NCBI RefSeq assembly: GCF_002025255.2
Contig: NZ_CP054587.1
Coordinates: forward strand, 2,046,001 to 2,110,000
Reading direction: 5' to 3'
DNA: 64,000 nucleotides
Source: Halolamina sp. CBA1230
Lineage (GTDB): Archaea > Halobacteriota > Halobacteria > Halobacteriales > Haloferacaceae
The translations under genes were made by a program, and so were the position numbers. Shown here in pieces: positions 8,460-17,650 of this stretch (positions within the stretch are counted from its first letter, which is position 1; the number at the start of each line of letters is the position of its first letter). The notes under the pieces were generated by a model. It saw only the letters and a list, made by a program, of their open reading frames with translations. It was not told the DNA's origin and ran no database searches.

Positions 8460-9727
8460 CGGGACCACCTCCGGGTCGTCCGCTCCAGTTCGACCGCGAG
8501 CGGCCGCTCACCCCAGTCGATCACGCGAATCCCGTGGCTCCGGAGGTTCCGGAGCCGCAGGTCGCGTTCCAGCCGCGCGAGCCGGTGGGGGGCGGTGTCG
8601 TCGACCGTCGGGTCCGGACTGATCAGCGTGAGCTGGTGGCCGTAGGCGTCGAGTCGCTCGGCGACCGAGGCGATGTAGTCGTCGGTGACGGGACTGAACA
8701 GCACGATCTGTGCGTCCGCGGGGAGTCGGCGCCGGAGCCGCCGCAGCGAGATCGAGGGGTAGAACGACCCCTCCGAAGGTGCCACCGAGAACGCCGGGTG
8801 ATCGGCGAGCAGTCGCCGAGCGGTCGCACGGTGCTGTTCGCCCGTCGCGGGCGCGAGCCAGCACTCCTCGGGGCCGAAGCTCGCGATCCCCACGCGGTCG
8901 CCGGTCGAGAGCAGCGCCGAGAACGCCTCGCCCGCGGCCTCGACGCTGCGCTCGACGGCGTTGGGCGTCTCGTCGTCCGGCGCGCGGTACGCCGCCTCCC
9001 GGCTGTCGATCAGCAGCACCACCGTCGCCGCCCGCTCCTCGCGGAACGACACCGTCGAGAGCTCGCCGCTGCGGGCGTAGCGGTTCCAGTCCACCCGCGA
9101 GAGCGGGTCGCCGCGGCGGTACTCCCGGGTGGAGTGGAACTCCAGCCCGGAGCCGGCCACGTCGGTCGCGACCCGGCCGGAGTACGGCGTCGTGAGCCCG
9201 CGCAGCGGTAGGTCGCTGCTGGCTTCGAGCGTCGGGAGACAGCGCAGCGTCGTCCCCCCCTCGACTTCGACCGTCCGCTCCCGCGAGCCGCTGGCGTTGC
9301 GGACCACCGCCGTCAGCGGCTCCCACTCGTGGGTGCCCCGCGTCGTCGTCACGGTGTAGCTGAACGTCGTGCGCTTGCCCGGGCGGAGCGCGGTGCCCAG
9401 CCGCGCGGTGCCATCGGTGACCGAGAGCCCCGGCGGGACGCCGTCGATCAGCCGGAGATCCGGCAGCGTCGACGCCCCCTCGTTCTCGACGGTGACGGTC
9501 ACCGTCACCTCCTCGTCGGGGTTCGGGGAGTCGTCGGACAGCTCCCGGTCGACGCTGAGCGTCGCGGGCGGCGCCTCGCCGAGGCGGGCGTACGCCGAGA
9601 ACCCCACGCCGACCAGCGCGACGAGGAACAGGCCGGGGCGCTGGAACGGGAGGCCGAGCGCGAACGCGACGAACGCCAGCGCGCCGATCCCCGCCCAGTG
9701 TTCGGTGTCGACGGCGTCGGGGCTCAT
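8456..9727 (-). CDS. DUF58 protein with von Willebrand A-like domain
   Basis: A 423-residue protein. Two hydrophobic helices at residues ~10-45 are followed by an extracellular-type beta-rich domain (~60-170) and then the DUF58 signature (YRRGDPLSRVDWNRYARSG). A vWA-like fold follows (VVLLIDSREA), retaining only part of a metal-ion-dependent adhesion site. DUF58 proteins are usually encoded with a MoxR AAA ATPase and a DUF4129/transglutaminase partner and are thought to act in chaperone-like maturation. Here the DUF4129 partner is present but moxR is not adjacent. Both ends overlap the neighbouring genes by ATGA. Confidence 0.9.
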   Translation of the reverse strand: MSPDAVDTEHWAGIGALAFVAFALGLPFQRPGLFLVALVGVGFSAYARLGEAPPATLSVDRELSDDSPNPDEEVTVTVTVENEGASTLPDLRLIDGVPPGLSVTDGTARLGTALRPGKRTTFSYTVTTTRGTHEWEPLTAVVRNASGSRERTVEVEGGTTLRCLPTLEASSDLPLRGLTTPYSGRVATDVAGSGLEFHSTREYRRGDPLSRVDWNRYARSGELSTVSFREERAATVVLLIDSREAAYRAPDDETPNAVERSVEAAGEAFSALLSTGDRVGIASFGPEECWLAPATGEQHRATARRLLADHPAFSVAPSEGSFYPSISLRRLRRRLPADAQIVLFSPVTDDYIASVAERLDAYGHQLTLISPDPTVDDTAPHRLARLERDLRLRNLRSHGIRVIDWGERPLAVELERTTRRWSR

Positions 9728-10284
9728 CGCGCACCCCGCTCGGCGAGCTCGTCGATCACGCGAACCGTCCGGTCGAACGCCGCCTCGTACTGCGAGAACG
9801 GTGCCGCCGCGAGCAGGCGCGCCCGCTCGGCTGGGGCGAGACCGACGTCTTGGCTCAGGAACCACGCCGCGATCGGGTCGTCGGTCCACTCCCCGCGCTC
9901 GATCCGGTCGCGCGCCTCGCTCTCCGAGCAGTCCTCGGTGTCGGCGACGGCCACGGCCGCGACCGCGACGAGCCGCTCGCGGACCCGGTCGCGGGAGCGG
10001 TTCACCCCGCGGCCGCGGTTGCTCGCAAAGCCCATGATCTCGTGGAGGTCGTCGCCGGGGACGGGCGCCTCGTAGCGCCGTTCGGGGTCGCCGGTCTCCG
10101 TCTCGTAGATCTCCGTCCGGCGCCGGGCGAGGACGGCGCTCACCGACTGTATCCCGGCGGCGACCGCGACCAGCAGCACGAACACCCAGCTCCCGGGGAG
10201 AACGGCGGCGAACTCCTGCTGGAACGAGACGAACAGCCCAACGAGCACTGCTGCCGCGCCGACGCCAGCGAGCGCACGCCTCAT
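9724..10284 (-). CDS. small membrane protein of the DUF58 operon (DUF7269-like)
   Basis: A 186-residue protein with two transmembrane helices in the first 50 residues and a cytoplasmic, charged C-terminal domain of about 135 residues rich in Arg and Glu. ATG 10284 overlaps the stop of the upstream DUF4129 gene, and its own stop overlaps the DUF58 start. The family is common in haloarchaeal DUF58 loci but has no known activity; the DUF number is from memory. The context implies a fixed stoichiometry partner of the DUF58 and DUF4129 proteins. Confidence 0.75.
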   Translation of the reverse strand: MRRALAGVGAAAVLVGLFVSFQQEFAAVLPGSWVFVLLVAVAAGIQSVSAVLARRRTEIYETETGDPERRYEAPVPGDDLHEIMGFASNRGRGVNRSRDRVRERLVAVAAVAVADTEDCSESEARDRIERGEWTDDPIAAWFLSQDVGLAPAERARLLAAAPFSQYEAAFDRTVRVIDELAERGAR

Positions 10285-11252
10285 TCGTCGGCCTCCTCGG
10301 CGTAGCTCGACTCGATCCGTCGCAGCGCCGCGGTCGCCCGCTGCTCGCGCTCCTCGGTCACCTCGTGATCCCCGTAGCGCACCTCCTCGAACAGGTCGGT
10401 GAGTTCGCGCACGTCGTCGGGGGACATCCCCGCGTCGACGGCCGCGGCCGCGAACTCCGCGGGCGTCGAGGACTCCGGGTGGTCGACCGCGAGGTGGTGG
10501 GTCATCTCGACCCAGGCTCGGAACACCTCGTTGTCGAAGGCGTCGCCCGTCTCGATCCGGTCGGCGGCCTCGCCGGCAAGCCGGCCGACCGCCGCGATGT
10601 CGGGCTCCACCGTCTCCTCCTCGTCGCCCTCGCGGTCGATCTGGGAGTTGACGATATCGTCGGCCGAGGCGACGTACAGCAGCACGATCGCCGCGAGCAC
10701 CAGCACGACCAGCACGACAACGAGCAGGACCGACGGCTGGCTTGTCGCCGTCTCCGCGGCGGCGCCGAGCGAGCCACCGCCGCCGCTGGTCCCGTTCGTG
10801 GTCTGTGTGGCGTTGGCCGGCTCGCTGGCCGTCGACGCCTGCTGGAGCGTCCCACAGCTCCCGAGCGCGAACCAGAACATGTAGACGATCGGCCCGTAGA
10901 GCACGGCCGCCGCGAGCGCCATCGCCCGCGAGCCAGTTCGCCACCAGACGTACCCCGAGAGCGCAGCGACGGTGCCGGCGAGCAGCAGCTTCGCCGAGAG
11001 CGTCTGGAGGACGGCGATACAGGCGCCGCTGATCTCCCCGGTCCACCGCGAAGCGGAGCTGTTGGCGGCCGAACTGCCGTTAGCGGCGCCTTCGCTGCCG
11101 CCGCTGCCGCTTCCGATGCCATCGCCGCTCCCGGAGCCGATCCCGGAACCGGAGTCGGTCGCGGCTGGGTTCTCCAGGGTCGCGCCCGCGGCGCCGATCG
11201 CGAGGAGAGCGAGGAGGGCGAGGACGATCGCGACTGCAGTGTCCCGCTGCAC
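10281..11252 (-). CDS. DUF4129 domain membrane protein
   Basis: About 323 residues. A signal-anchor helix is followed by a Gly/Ser-rich low-complexity linker (residues ~30-65), then four or so further helices, and a C-terminal DUF4129 domain (EVFRAWVEMTHHL ... TPAEFAAAAVDAG ... LTDLFEEVRYG). DUF4129 is typically fused or linked to transglutaminase-like proteins in MoxR/DUF58 loci. A TATA-like element at about 11276-11282 predicts transcription starting near 11252, where an in-frame GTG lies; TTG 11270 would give six extra residues. It heads a four-gene operon with ATGA junctions. Confidence 0.8.
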   Translation of the reverse strand: MQRDTAVAIVLALLALLAIGAAGATLENPAATDSGSGIGSGSGDGIGSGSGGSEGAANGSSAANSSASRWTGEISGACIAVLQTLSAKLLLAGTVAALSGYVWWRTGSRAMALAAAVLYGPIVYMFWFALGSCGTLQQASTASEPANATQTTNGTSGGGGSLGAAAETATSQPSVLLVVVLVVLVLAAIVLLYVASADDIVNSQIDREGDEEETVEPDIAAVGRLAGEAADRIETGDAFDNEVFRAWVEMTHHLAVDHPESSTPAEFAAAAVDAGMSPDDVRELTDLFEEVRYGDHEVTEEREQRATAALRRIESSYAEEADE

Positions 11253-11340
11253 ACTGTGTGGTTGTTCCAACCAGTGTATAGTGGTTTCGTTGACGAAAGT
11301 GGGGATGACAGTGACTTGATCGCCGGCGAAGGGCCGGCGT

Positions 11341-12399
11341 TTACGCGAACGTGAGGATTTCGATCCCCTCCGTTTCGTAGTCGGTCATCGCCGCCAGACG
11401 GTCCGAGACGTCGTCGAGGCCCACCTCACGACCGACGAGCGCGCCCGGGTCGAGCGTCCCGCCGTCGACCATAGAGAGCAGTTCGTTGAAGCGTGCGGGC
11501 GGCATCCCCCGGGAGCCGAGCCAGTCGATCTCCCAGCGGGTCATCCAGTCGGTCGGCAGCGACACCTCCCCTTTCTCGGCGTCGGTGGTCAGCCCCACCT
11601 GCACGTGCGTGCCGCGGGAGCGGAGACAGCGGACCGAGTTCCGCGCGGTTTCGGCGCGGCCGAGCGCGTCGACGCTGACTGCGGCGCCGCCGTCGGTGAT
11701 CTCGCGGATTCGTCCAACCGCGTCCCCTTTAGCGCCGTTCACCGTCTCGCTGGCGCCCACCTCGGCCGCGCGGGCGAGCGCGTCGTCGCTCACGTCCACC
11801 GCGATCGGGCGCGCGCCCAGCGCGTCGGCGATCTGGACCGCCGAGAGGCCGACGCCGCCGCAGCCGTGGACTGCGACCCAGTCGCCGCCGCCCACGTCGG
11901 CGCGGTGAGCCAACGCGTGGAACGCGGTCATGTACCGACAGCCGACGGCCGCGACGTCACGAAAACTGACTCCGTCGGGCAGCGTCTGGAGGTTGTGGTC
12001 GGCATGGGGGACGGCGACCTGCTCGGCGAACGCGCCGGGCACGTCGCGCTCGAACCCCAGCGCGAGGCCGTTCTCGCAGGTGTTCCCGTGGCCGGTCCGA
12101 CACTCCCCACAGCCCCCGCAGCCGAGGCTGAACGGGACGACCACGCGGTCGCCCTCGCTGAACCGGTCGACGTCCTCGCCGACGGCGACGACGCGACCTG
12201 CGGGCTCGTGGCCCAGCACGTAATCCAGCGGCACCTGGTCGTCGGCCCACTCGCCGTGGCCCTGCCAGGCGTGCCAGTCGCTCCGGCAGATGCCGCAGGC
12301 CTCGACCGCGACGACGGCGCCGTCCGGCGCGGGGTCGGGGTCGGGGAGCTCGGTCACGTCGAGCGGTTCACTGTACTCGCGGAGCACTGCGGCGCGCAT
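11341..12399 (-). CDS. zinc-dependent alcohol dehydrogenase
   Basis: A 352-residue medium-chain dehydrogenase/reductase. The catalytic zinc motif region has EACGICRSDWHAW and YVLGHEPAGRV. The structural zinc lobe has four cysteines in CGGCGECRTGHGNTC. The NAD(P)-binding fold has GCGGVGLSAVQIA near residue 175. It oxidises an alcohol or reduces an aldehyde in the cytoplasm; the substrate cannot be told from sequence. Both zinc sites look intact and the length is standard. It stands alone between the DUF4129 operon and an NTF2-like gene. Confidence 0.92.
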   Translation of the reverse strand: MRAAVLREYSEPLDVTELPDPDPAPDGAVVAVEACGICRSDWHAWQGHGEWADDQVPLDYVLGHEPAGRVVAVGEDVDRFSEGDRVVVPFSLGCGGCGECRTGHGNTCENGLALGFERDVPGAFAEQVAVPHADHNLQTLPDGVSFRDVAAVGCRYMTAFHALAHRADVGGGDWVAVHGCGGVGLSAVQIADALGARPIAVDVSDDALARAAEVGASETVNGAKGDAVGRIREITDGGAAVSVDALGRAETARNSVRCLRSRGTHVQVGLTTDAEKGEVSLPTDWMTRWEIDWLGSRGMPPARFNELLSMVDGGTLDPGALVGREVGLDDVSDRLAAMTDYETEGIEILTFA

Positions 12400-12447
12400 T
12401 TGGCCGGGGTTGGGGTGGGGTGTGGGTAGGGCTGTCGGTGGGACGGC

Positions 12448-12876
12448 TTAGAGCCAGGGGTACTGCTCCGTGTCCCGGCCCGCGTAGTCCGGGTCGAGGT
12501 AGATGAACAGGCGCGCGATCTGGCCGTCCCGTACCTCGAACACGTCACACCAGCGTCCGCCGCCCGGCTCCCCGTCCGGGCGCCACGCCGTCCCGTCGGC
12601 CGTCTCGCCGGTGCTCGTCCCCTCGACGACGACCGTGTCGCCGTTGATAACGTAGTTGAACGTCTCGTAGTCGTGGTTCATGGCGTTCACCACCCCGCCC
12701 ACGTCGCCGAACATCTCCCCGATCTCCTCCCGGCCGGTCGCGATCCCCCACTTCGGGTAGAACACGCGTGCGTCCTCGGCGAACAGGTCGAGGAGGTCGC
12801 CGCCGCTGTCGAGCCGACGGAAGTACTCCAGCACGATACCTTTCCGGTCGATGTCCGCCTCGGTTAGCTCACGCAT
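12448..12876 (-). CDS. SnoaL/NTF2-like protein
   Basis: A 142-residue protein with the cone-shaped alpha+beta fold of the nuclear transport factor 2/SnoaL superfamily (YFRRLDSGGDLLDLFAEDARVFYP at the start, DVFEVRDGQIARLFIYLD near the end). Such proteins are small cyclases, isomerases or ligand binders; the pocket residues do not identify a substrate. I chose ATG 12876 because an AT-rich element (AAATAAC, 12899-12905) sits 26 nt upstream, matching a leaderless transcript. A longer frame to 12897 exists but would begin beside the TATA box. It may be co-regulated with the dehydrogenase 48 bases downstream. Confidence 0.8.
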   Translation of the reverse strand: MRELTEADIDRKGIVLEYFRRLDSGGDLLDLFAEDARVFYPKWGIATGREEIGEMFGDVGGVVNAMNHDYETFNYVINGDTVVVEGTSTGETADGTAWRPDGEPGGGRWCDVFEVRDGQIARLFIYLDPDYAGRDTEQYPWL

Positions 12877-13015
12877 ACATGTGTTAACGTTCACCACGAA
12901 ATAACGCTACCGACTGTGACACGACGGTCGCGGACAGACGGCGCCGACGGTTGTGAGACGCGGCGGACGGCGAACCCGACACAGCACCTAAGCGGCGCGC
13001 GAGCCTATCACTCCC

Positions 13016-13915
13016 ATGAACGTTCTCGTCACGGGCGCCACCGGCTTCGTCGGGGAGCGACTCGTCCCGACGCTGCTCGACGCCGGGCACGACGTGTCGG
13101 TGCTCGTCCGGGACCGATCGACGTACGACGCCCCGGATGGCGTCGACGTGTTCGAGGGTGACACACTCCAGCCTGAGAGCCTCGCGGCGGCGCTGGACGG
13201 GGTCGACGCCGCCTACTACCTGATCCACGCGATGGGCGGCGGCCGCGGCTTCGAGGAACGCGACCGCCGGGGCGCGCGCAACTTCGCCAGCGCGGCAGAT
13301 GGGGCGGGCGTCGACCGCGTGATCTACCTCAGTGGGCTGGGCGTCGATGGTGACGATCTCTCGGCCCACCTGCGCTCGCGCCGGGAGGTGGAGACGCTCC
13401 TCCGCCGCGGCGACTACGACCTGACGGTGCTCCGGGCGGCGATCATCGTCGGCGCGGGCGGCGCCAGCTTCCGGATCGTCCGCCAACTGAGTTCGCGACT
13501 GCCCGTGATGATCACGCCGCGCTGGGTGAAGACGCGGGTCCAGCCCATCGCGATCGCCGACGTGATCGCCTATCTCGTGGGTGTCCTCGACGAACCCGAG
13601 ACCGCCGACGGGACGTTCCAGATCGGCGGCCCGGAGGTGCTGACCTACCGCGAGATACTGTCGACGGTCGGCCGCATCCTCACGGGCCGCGAGCCGTACA
13701 TCGTCCCGGTGCCCGTGCTCACCCCGCGGCTCTCGGCGTACTGGGTCGACCTCGTCACCGACGTGCCCGCCGGGGTGGCGTACCCGCTCATCGACGGGAT
13801 GGCGACGGACGTGGTGGTGACCGACGACCGAATCCGCTCGCTGGTGCCGGTCGACCTCACGCCGTTCGAGACGGCGGTCGAACGCGCGCTCGAGGAGGAG
13901 GCGGCGGATCGCTGA
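13016..13915 (+). CDS. NAD(P)-binding epimerase/complex I NDUFA9-like protein
   Basis: A 299-residue extended SDR. The N-terminus has the Rossmann motif TGATGFVG, followed by LLDAGHDVSVLVRDRS. Instead of a strong YxxxK catalytic pair it has YYLIHAMGGG and VIYLSGLG, as in the NmrA/NDUFA9-like branch that binds NAD(P)H and serves as reductase or regulator. The next gene overlaps by one base (TGATG), so the two are co-translated. The substrate is unknown. Confidence 0.85.
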   Translation: MNVLVTGATGFVGERLVPTLLDAGHDVSVLVRDRSTYDAPDGVDVFEGDTLQPESLAAALDGVDAAYYLIHAMGGGRGFEERDRRGARNFASAADGAGVDRVIYLSGLGVDGDDLSAHLRSRREVETLLRRGDYDLTVLRAAIIVGAGGASFRIVRQLSSRLPVMITPRWVKTRVQPIAIADVIAYLVGVLDEPETADGTFQIGGPEVLTYREILSTVGRILTGREPYIVPVPVLTPRLSAYWVDLVTDVPAGVAYPLIDGMATDVVVTDDRIRSLVPVDLTPFETAVERALEEEAADR

Positions 13916-14619
13916 TGGCGCCACACCTGGGCGAGACGTGGGTGTACGAGAGCCTCGTGAGCGCGGTTCCGGTGGTCGATCTCTCCGACCGCACTGCCTT
14001 GCTGATCCAGTTCGTCGTCTTCGAGGCGATCATGCTTGCCACGGCGGCGGCCTACGACCTCTGGACGGCGGTGCCGGCCGGCACCGCGGCGATCGTCGTC
14101 GCGGTCGCGGGCAGCTGGCTGATGCTGACGTTCAGCCGCACCGTCCGCCACCTCCAGCCGCCGACGGCGTACCGCCGGCTGCTGTTCGGCTCCAGCATCG
14201 AACTCGCGCTCAGCGTCGTGGCGTTCGTGCTGTTCGTCACCTACCTGTTCGTCGTCGACCCGCGGGACGGCGGCTCGCTGCTGACCGACCTGCTCGGGGC
14301 GGACCCGCCCGCCGTCGCGGTGGTGCTCCTGCTGCTCGTCACCTGGGACGTGATCTACCGCATCGGCGCCTGCTGGTGGGCGACGGTGATGGGGTTCTGG
14401 CGCGCACTCCGGTTCGGCTTCGACCGCGAGACGACGCGGACGCTGACCCGTCTCGACGCGCGCAACGTCGCGTTCGCCGGCCTGCAGGTCGCGATGGTGC
14501 CGTTCGTGCTCGGCCACCCCGTGCTCGTCGGCGCGGTGGTCGGGCATCTTGTCGCGGTCGTCGTCGTCTCGATCGCGACGGTGGTGCTGCAGCGGCGTGC
14601 GGTCGCGGACGACGAGTAA
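13915..14619 (+). CDS. multi-pass membrane protein of unknown function
   Basis: A 234-residue protein with six or so hydrophobic helices (around residues 25-45, 50-70, 95-115, 135-155, 185-205, 210-228). I do not recognise catalytic motifs; two conserved-looking features are SRTVRHLQPPTAYRRL and the WDVIYRIGACWWA segment. It overlaps the epimerase-like gene upstream, so it probably works with it at the membrane. It may be one of the haloarchaeal DUF75xx membrane families, but I cannot name it with confidence. Confidence 0.75.
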   Translation: MAPHLGETWVYESLVSAVPVVDLSDRTALLIQFVVFEAIMLATAAAYDLWTAVPAGTAAIVVAVAGSWLMLTFSRTVRHLQPPTAYRRLLFGSSIELALSVVAFVLFVTYLFVVDPRDGGSLLTDLLGADPPAVAVVLLLLVTWDVIYRIGACWWATVMGFWRALRFGFDRETTRTLTRLDARNVAFAGLQVAMVPFVLGHPVLVGAVVGHLVAVVVVSIATVVLQRRAVADDE

Positions 14620-14732
14620 CCGCGCCCCACCATCCTGTATTCCGAAGCAAGATCGACTCCAAGTGAGTCCGTTCTCGGATCGGATGGGTCGTTCTCCAAC
14701 CTGTTTGTGTTATGTATTCGTGGAAAGAACTA

Positions 14733-14758
14733 TTGTATAAAGAAACATAAATAACGAT
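14733..14758 (+). promoter_or_regulatory. TATA region of the small Tat-exported protein gene
   Basis: TTGTATAAAG (14733-14742) lies about 23 nt before ATG 14759, inside a markedly AT-rich stretch (14700-14758). The spacing suits a leaderless mRNA. Confidence 0.6.
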
Positions 14759-15253
14759 ATGGTCTCACGTAGATCGGTTTTGCTTGGGGGTGGGTCGCTG
14801 TTGCTGGGCGGCTCCGTTGCCGCAGCGGGTGTATCGCTCTGGCTGGACGATGCTGAGACGTGGGACGCGGGTAATGTAGTTGTTAGGAACGTGAGTGACG
14901 CCACAGAACCGGTTCACGTGACTGTCGAACGGTGGTACGAATCGACGGAGTGTAGCGACGGCGAGACAAAAGAGGGAGATCGATGCTTCGATCAAACGTT
15001 CTCGGAACGTTCCAACGTCTCACCCGATACTGTGAACGTGTTCGAGGACGCGTACAGTACTCCCGGGCAGTACCGAGTTCGGGCACGAGCCAGCGAGGAC
15101 CGGACCGACGCGGACTCGAACATCGAACTCTGGACCGAAGACGGTGACGTGACAGGGATGGGAACGGAAGTCGTTATACTTCCCGATGGTGAACTCTCTG
15201 TGATGGGTTTCATCAACTCGGGAACTCGAAACCCGCCTCCGAACCACAGTTAG
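14759..15253 (+). CDS. small exported protein with twin-arginine signal, unknown function
   Basis: A 164-residue protein. The first 30 residues form a Tat-type signal (SRRSVLLGGGSLLLGG) without a lipobox cysteine. The mature part looks like an all-beta domain: VVVRNVSDATEPVHVTV, a Cys pair around residues 62-75, and a repeated pattern of strands ending in a Pro-rich tail. The flanking sequence (14640-15380) is distinctly less GC-rich than the rest of the window, so it may have been acquired recently. I do not recognise the family. Confidence 0.65.
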   Translation: MVSRRSVLLGGGSLLLGGSVAAAGVSLWLDDAETWDAGNVVVRNVSDATEPVHVTVERWYESTECSDGETKEGDRCFDQTFSERSNVSPDTVNVFEDAYSTPGQYRVRARASEDRTDADSNIELWTEDGDVTGMGTEVVILPDGELSVMGFINSGTRNPPPNHS

Positions 15254-15370
15254 CGCACCCGGAAACAGCGGCGTACCGTCGATGAGGAACCGACATTCGT
15301 CGTAATCGGACCTTCCGCGTTCGATCTACTGCCCAGCAGGATGTTTTCATCGATGAATTCTCCGGCAAAA

Positions 15371-15410
15371 CCCTTAAACCAGAGAGCGAGCCACCCTCCC
15401 CAAGCTCACC
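15371..15410 (+). promoter_or_regulatory. promoter of the pilus-like secretion operon
   Basis: TATA element CCCTTAAACC at 15371-15380, preceded by an A-rich BRE-like run, lies about 35 nt before ATG 15411. This predicts a short leader of roughly ten bases. It is the only promoter I see before 22334, so the seven following genes are likely one transcript. Confidence 0.6.
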
Positions 15411-17650
15411 ATGTCCACCCCGGAACCCCGGTTCGACCGCGTGCCGGCGCCAGCCCCGCCCCAGAGCGCCGACGCGTGGTACGCGCCCGAGACGCTCGCC
15501 CAGTACGAGAGCACGCCCGGCGTCGTCGCCACCGTCTCCCGCCACGACGGCGAGGAGGCCGAGTTCGCCTACGACGCCCGCGAACCGCCGCTCTCGCCGA
15601 GCGAGCGGACGGAGTTAGCGCGGGTCCGCGAGCAGTTCGCCGGCACGCAGCGCCGCCGCCCGCTCACGCGGCAGGGCGCCGTCGAACGCGCCGAGTCGGG
15701 GCTCCCACCGAAGTACGAGCGGACGCTCGACCGCCTGCTCTCGGGCGGGCCGGGCGCGCGCCGGCGCCTGCACTACCACGCGCTGCGGGACCTCCGACTG
15801 CTCGGCGATGTGACGCCGCTGGCGCTGGACGACGACGTCGGCGTCGCCGACAGCGAGGCGGCCGCGGACGGCAGTCTCGTCGTCCACACGACCGATTTCG
15901 CGCCCGCGGTGACCGATCTCGACGCGGACGGCGAGTTCGTCGACCGCGTCGCCGCCGAACGCCTGCGCCGCTACGAGGTCGAGTTCGCGGGCTACCCCGT
16001 CCCGGTCGTCGTCTACCGCGACGGGATGCTCGGTAGCGATCGGTTCGCCACGCGCTACGCGGTGCTCGAACCCGATCTCCTCCCGGGCGACGAGGCGCTG
16101 ATCGCGGAGTGCAAGGAGCGCATCTGGGAGGCGAGCACGGAGGACGTGATCGGTGGCGGCACCGACCGCCGCGCGTTCGTCGCCGAACGCGCCCGACAGC
16201 TGCTCTCCCGCAGACTCACCGGGCGGAACACCCGGGAGTGGCTCGCGTCGGCGGAGTACCGCGTTCGCTCGGCGCTCGCCGACCTCGGCGTCGGACTGCC
16301 GCCGGTCGACGACCGCTACGCCGAGGATCGGCTGGACGACTTGGTGTACCACGTCCTGCGTGATTACGTGGGACAGGGACCGCTGACGGTGCCGATCCGT
16401 GATCCCAACCTGGAGGACGTCGAGGCCAACCGCGTCGGCGAACGGGTGAAGGTCGTCCCGCGCAGCGACGTCGCCGACGGCGGCCGTGTGCCGACCAACC
16501 TCCAGTTCGACGCCGAGAGCAGTTTCGTCAACGTCGTCACCCAGCTCGCGGCGAGCGACGGCGTCGAACTCGACGCCTCGAACCCCAGCGCGAAGGTGAA
16601 CCTCGACCCGCCGGACGTCGACGAGACGGTCCGGTGTGCGGTCGCGCTGCCGGTCATCAGCGAGGGCGGCCCCCACGTCTCCATCCGCAAGCAGGCCGCC
16701 GAGACGATGACGCCGGTCGACCTGCTTCGGAACGACACGCTGTCGACCGATCTCGTCGCACTGCTCTGGCTCTGCTACGAGCACCAGGGCGTCGTGCTGT
16801 TCTCCGGCCCGACGGGGGTCGGGAAGACGACGCTGATGAACGCCCACATGCCCTTCGTCCCCTACGACGACCGGCCGGTCTCCATCGACGAGGGGTCCCG
16901 GGAGGTGCGCCTCCCCCACGAGACCGGCGTCTCGCTGACGACGCGGGATCACGAGAGCGAGTACAAGCGCGTGACGATGGCGGATCTGATGACGGAGTCG
17001 AACTACCTGAATCCCGATACGGAGGTGATCGCCGAGATCAACACGCCCGAGAGCTTCGAGACGTTCGCCGAGACCGTCAAACAGGACATGGCGTCGTCGG
17101 CACTACACACGCCGAGGACGTGCGGACGCTCGTCAACCGCGTGGTCGAGCAGGGTGTCCCGGCCTACCTGCTCGCGGAGATCGACCTCGTCGCCTTCCCC
17201 CACCGCTCGGACGGCGATCGCTACGTCGCCCGCGCGGTGGAGTTCCTCTCGCCCGAGCAGGCCGAGCAGCTCCCGCCCGGCGCGGGCGAGGTGATCGAGA
17301 AAGGCGACACCGAGATCCACTACAACGAGGTGTTCAGCCGCGACGTCGCCGGCGAGTTCTCGCTCTCGGGGCCGACCGACCCCGCGAGCCCGGACGACCG
17401 CGGGTTCCGACTGTTCCACCGGATCGCCGCCGCGACCGATCGCCGGCCGGACGCGGTCGAGCAGGAGTTCCGGCGCAAGCGCCGTTACGTGGAGTTCCTC
17501 GCCGACGAGGGCGTCGACGAGTTCGACGAGCTGTTCGACCTGCTGGCGGATCTCCGCACCGACGAGGCCGCGACGGTCGAACGCCTCCGGCGGACTGCGG
17601 TGGCCGACGGGGGACAGTCCGACGACGGGGGGACGGTCGATGAGTACTGA
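15411..17650 (+). pseudogene. type IV pilus/secretion ATPase (GspE/TadA/PilB family) with a -1 frameshift
   Basis: This is the hexameric ATPase that drives pilin assembly. Frame 1 encodes an N-terminal domain and Walker A GPTGVGKTT at residue ~466, then SIDEG and VIAEINTPESFETFAETVKQ. At base 17084 the frame breaks: the expected QGHGVVGTTHAEDV (His-box) continues only in the -1 frame, which then stays open to TGA 17648-17650. One G appears missing (CAGGACAT where CAGGGACAT would restore the frame). Repaired, the product would be 746 residues and overlap the next gene by 11 bases. As it stands, translation in the first frame would give 627 residues with a nonsense tail, probably inactive. The cause may be a sequence error, a recent mutation or recoding. 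Confidence 0.85.

Noticed and set aside
17084-17090. Programmed ribosomal frameshifting as the explanation for the broken ATPase.
   Set aside because: There is no X-XXY-YYZ slippery heptamer and no convincing downstream structure; a single-base deletion or sequence error is simpler, though recoding cannot be excluded.
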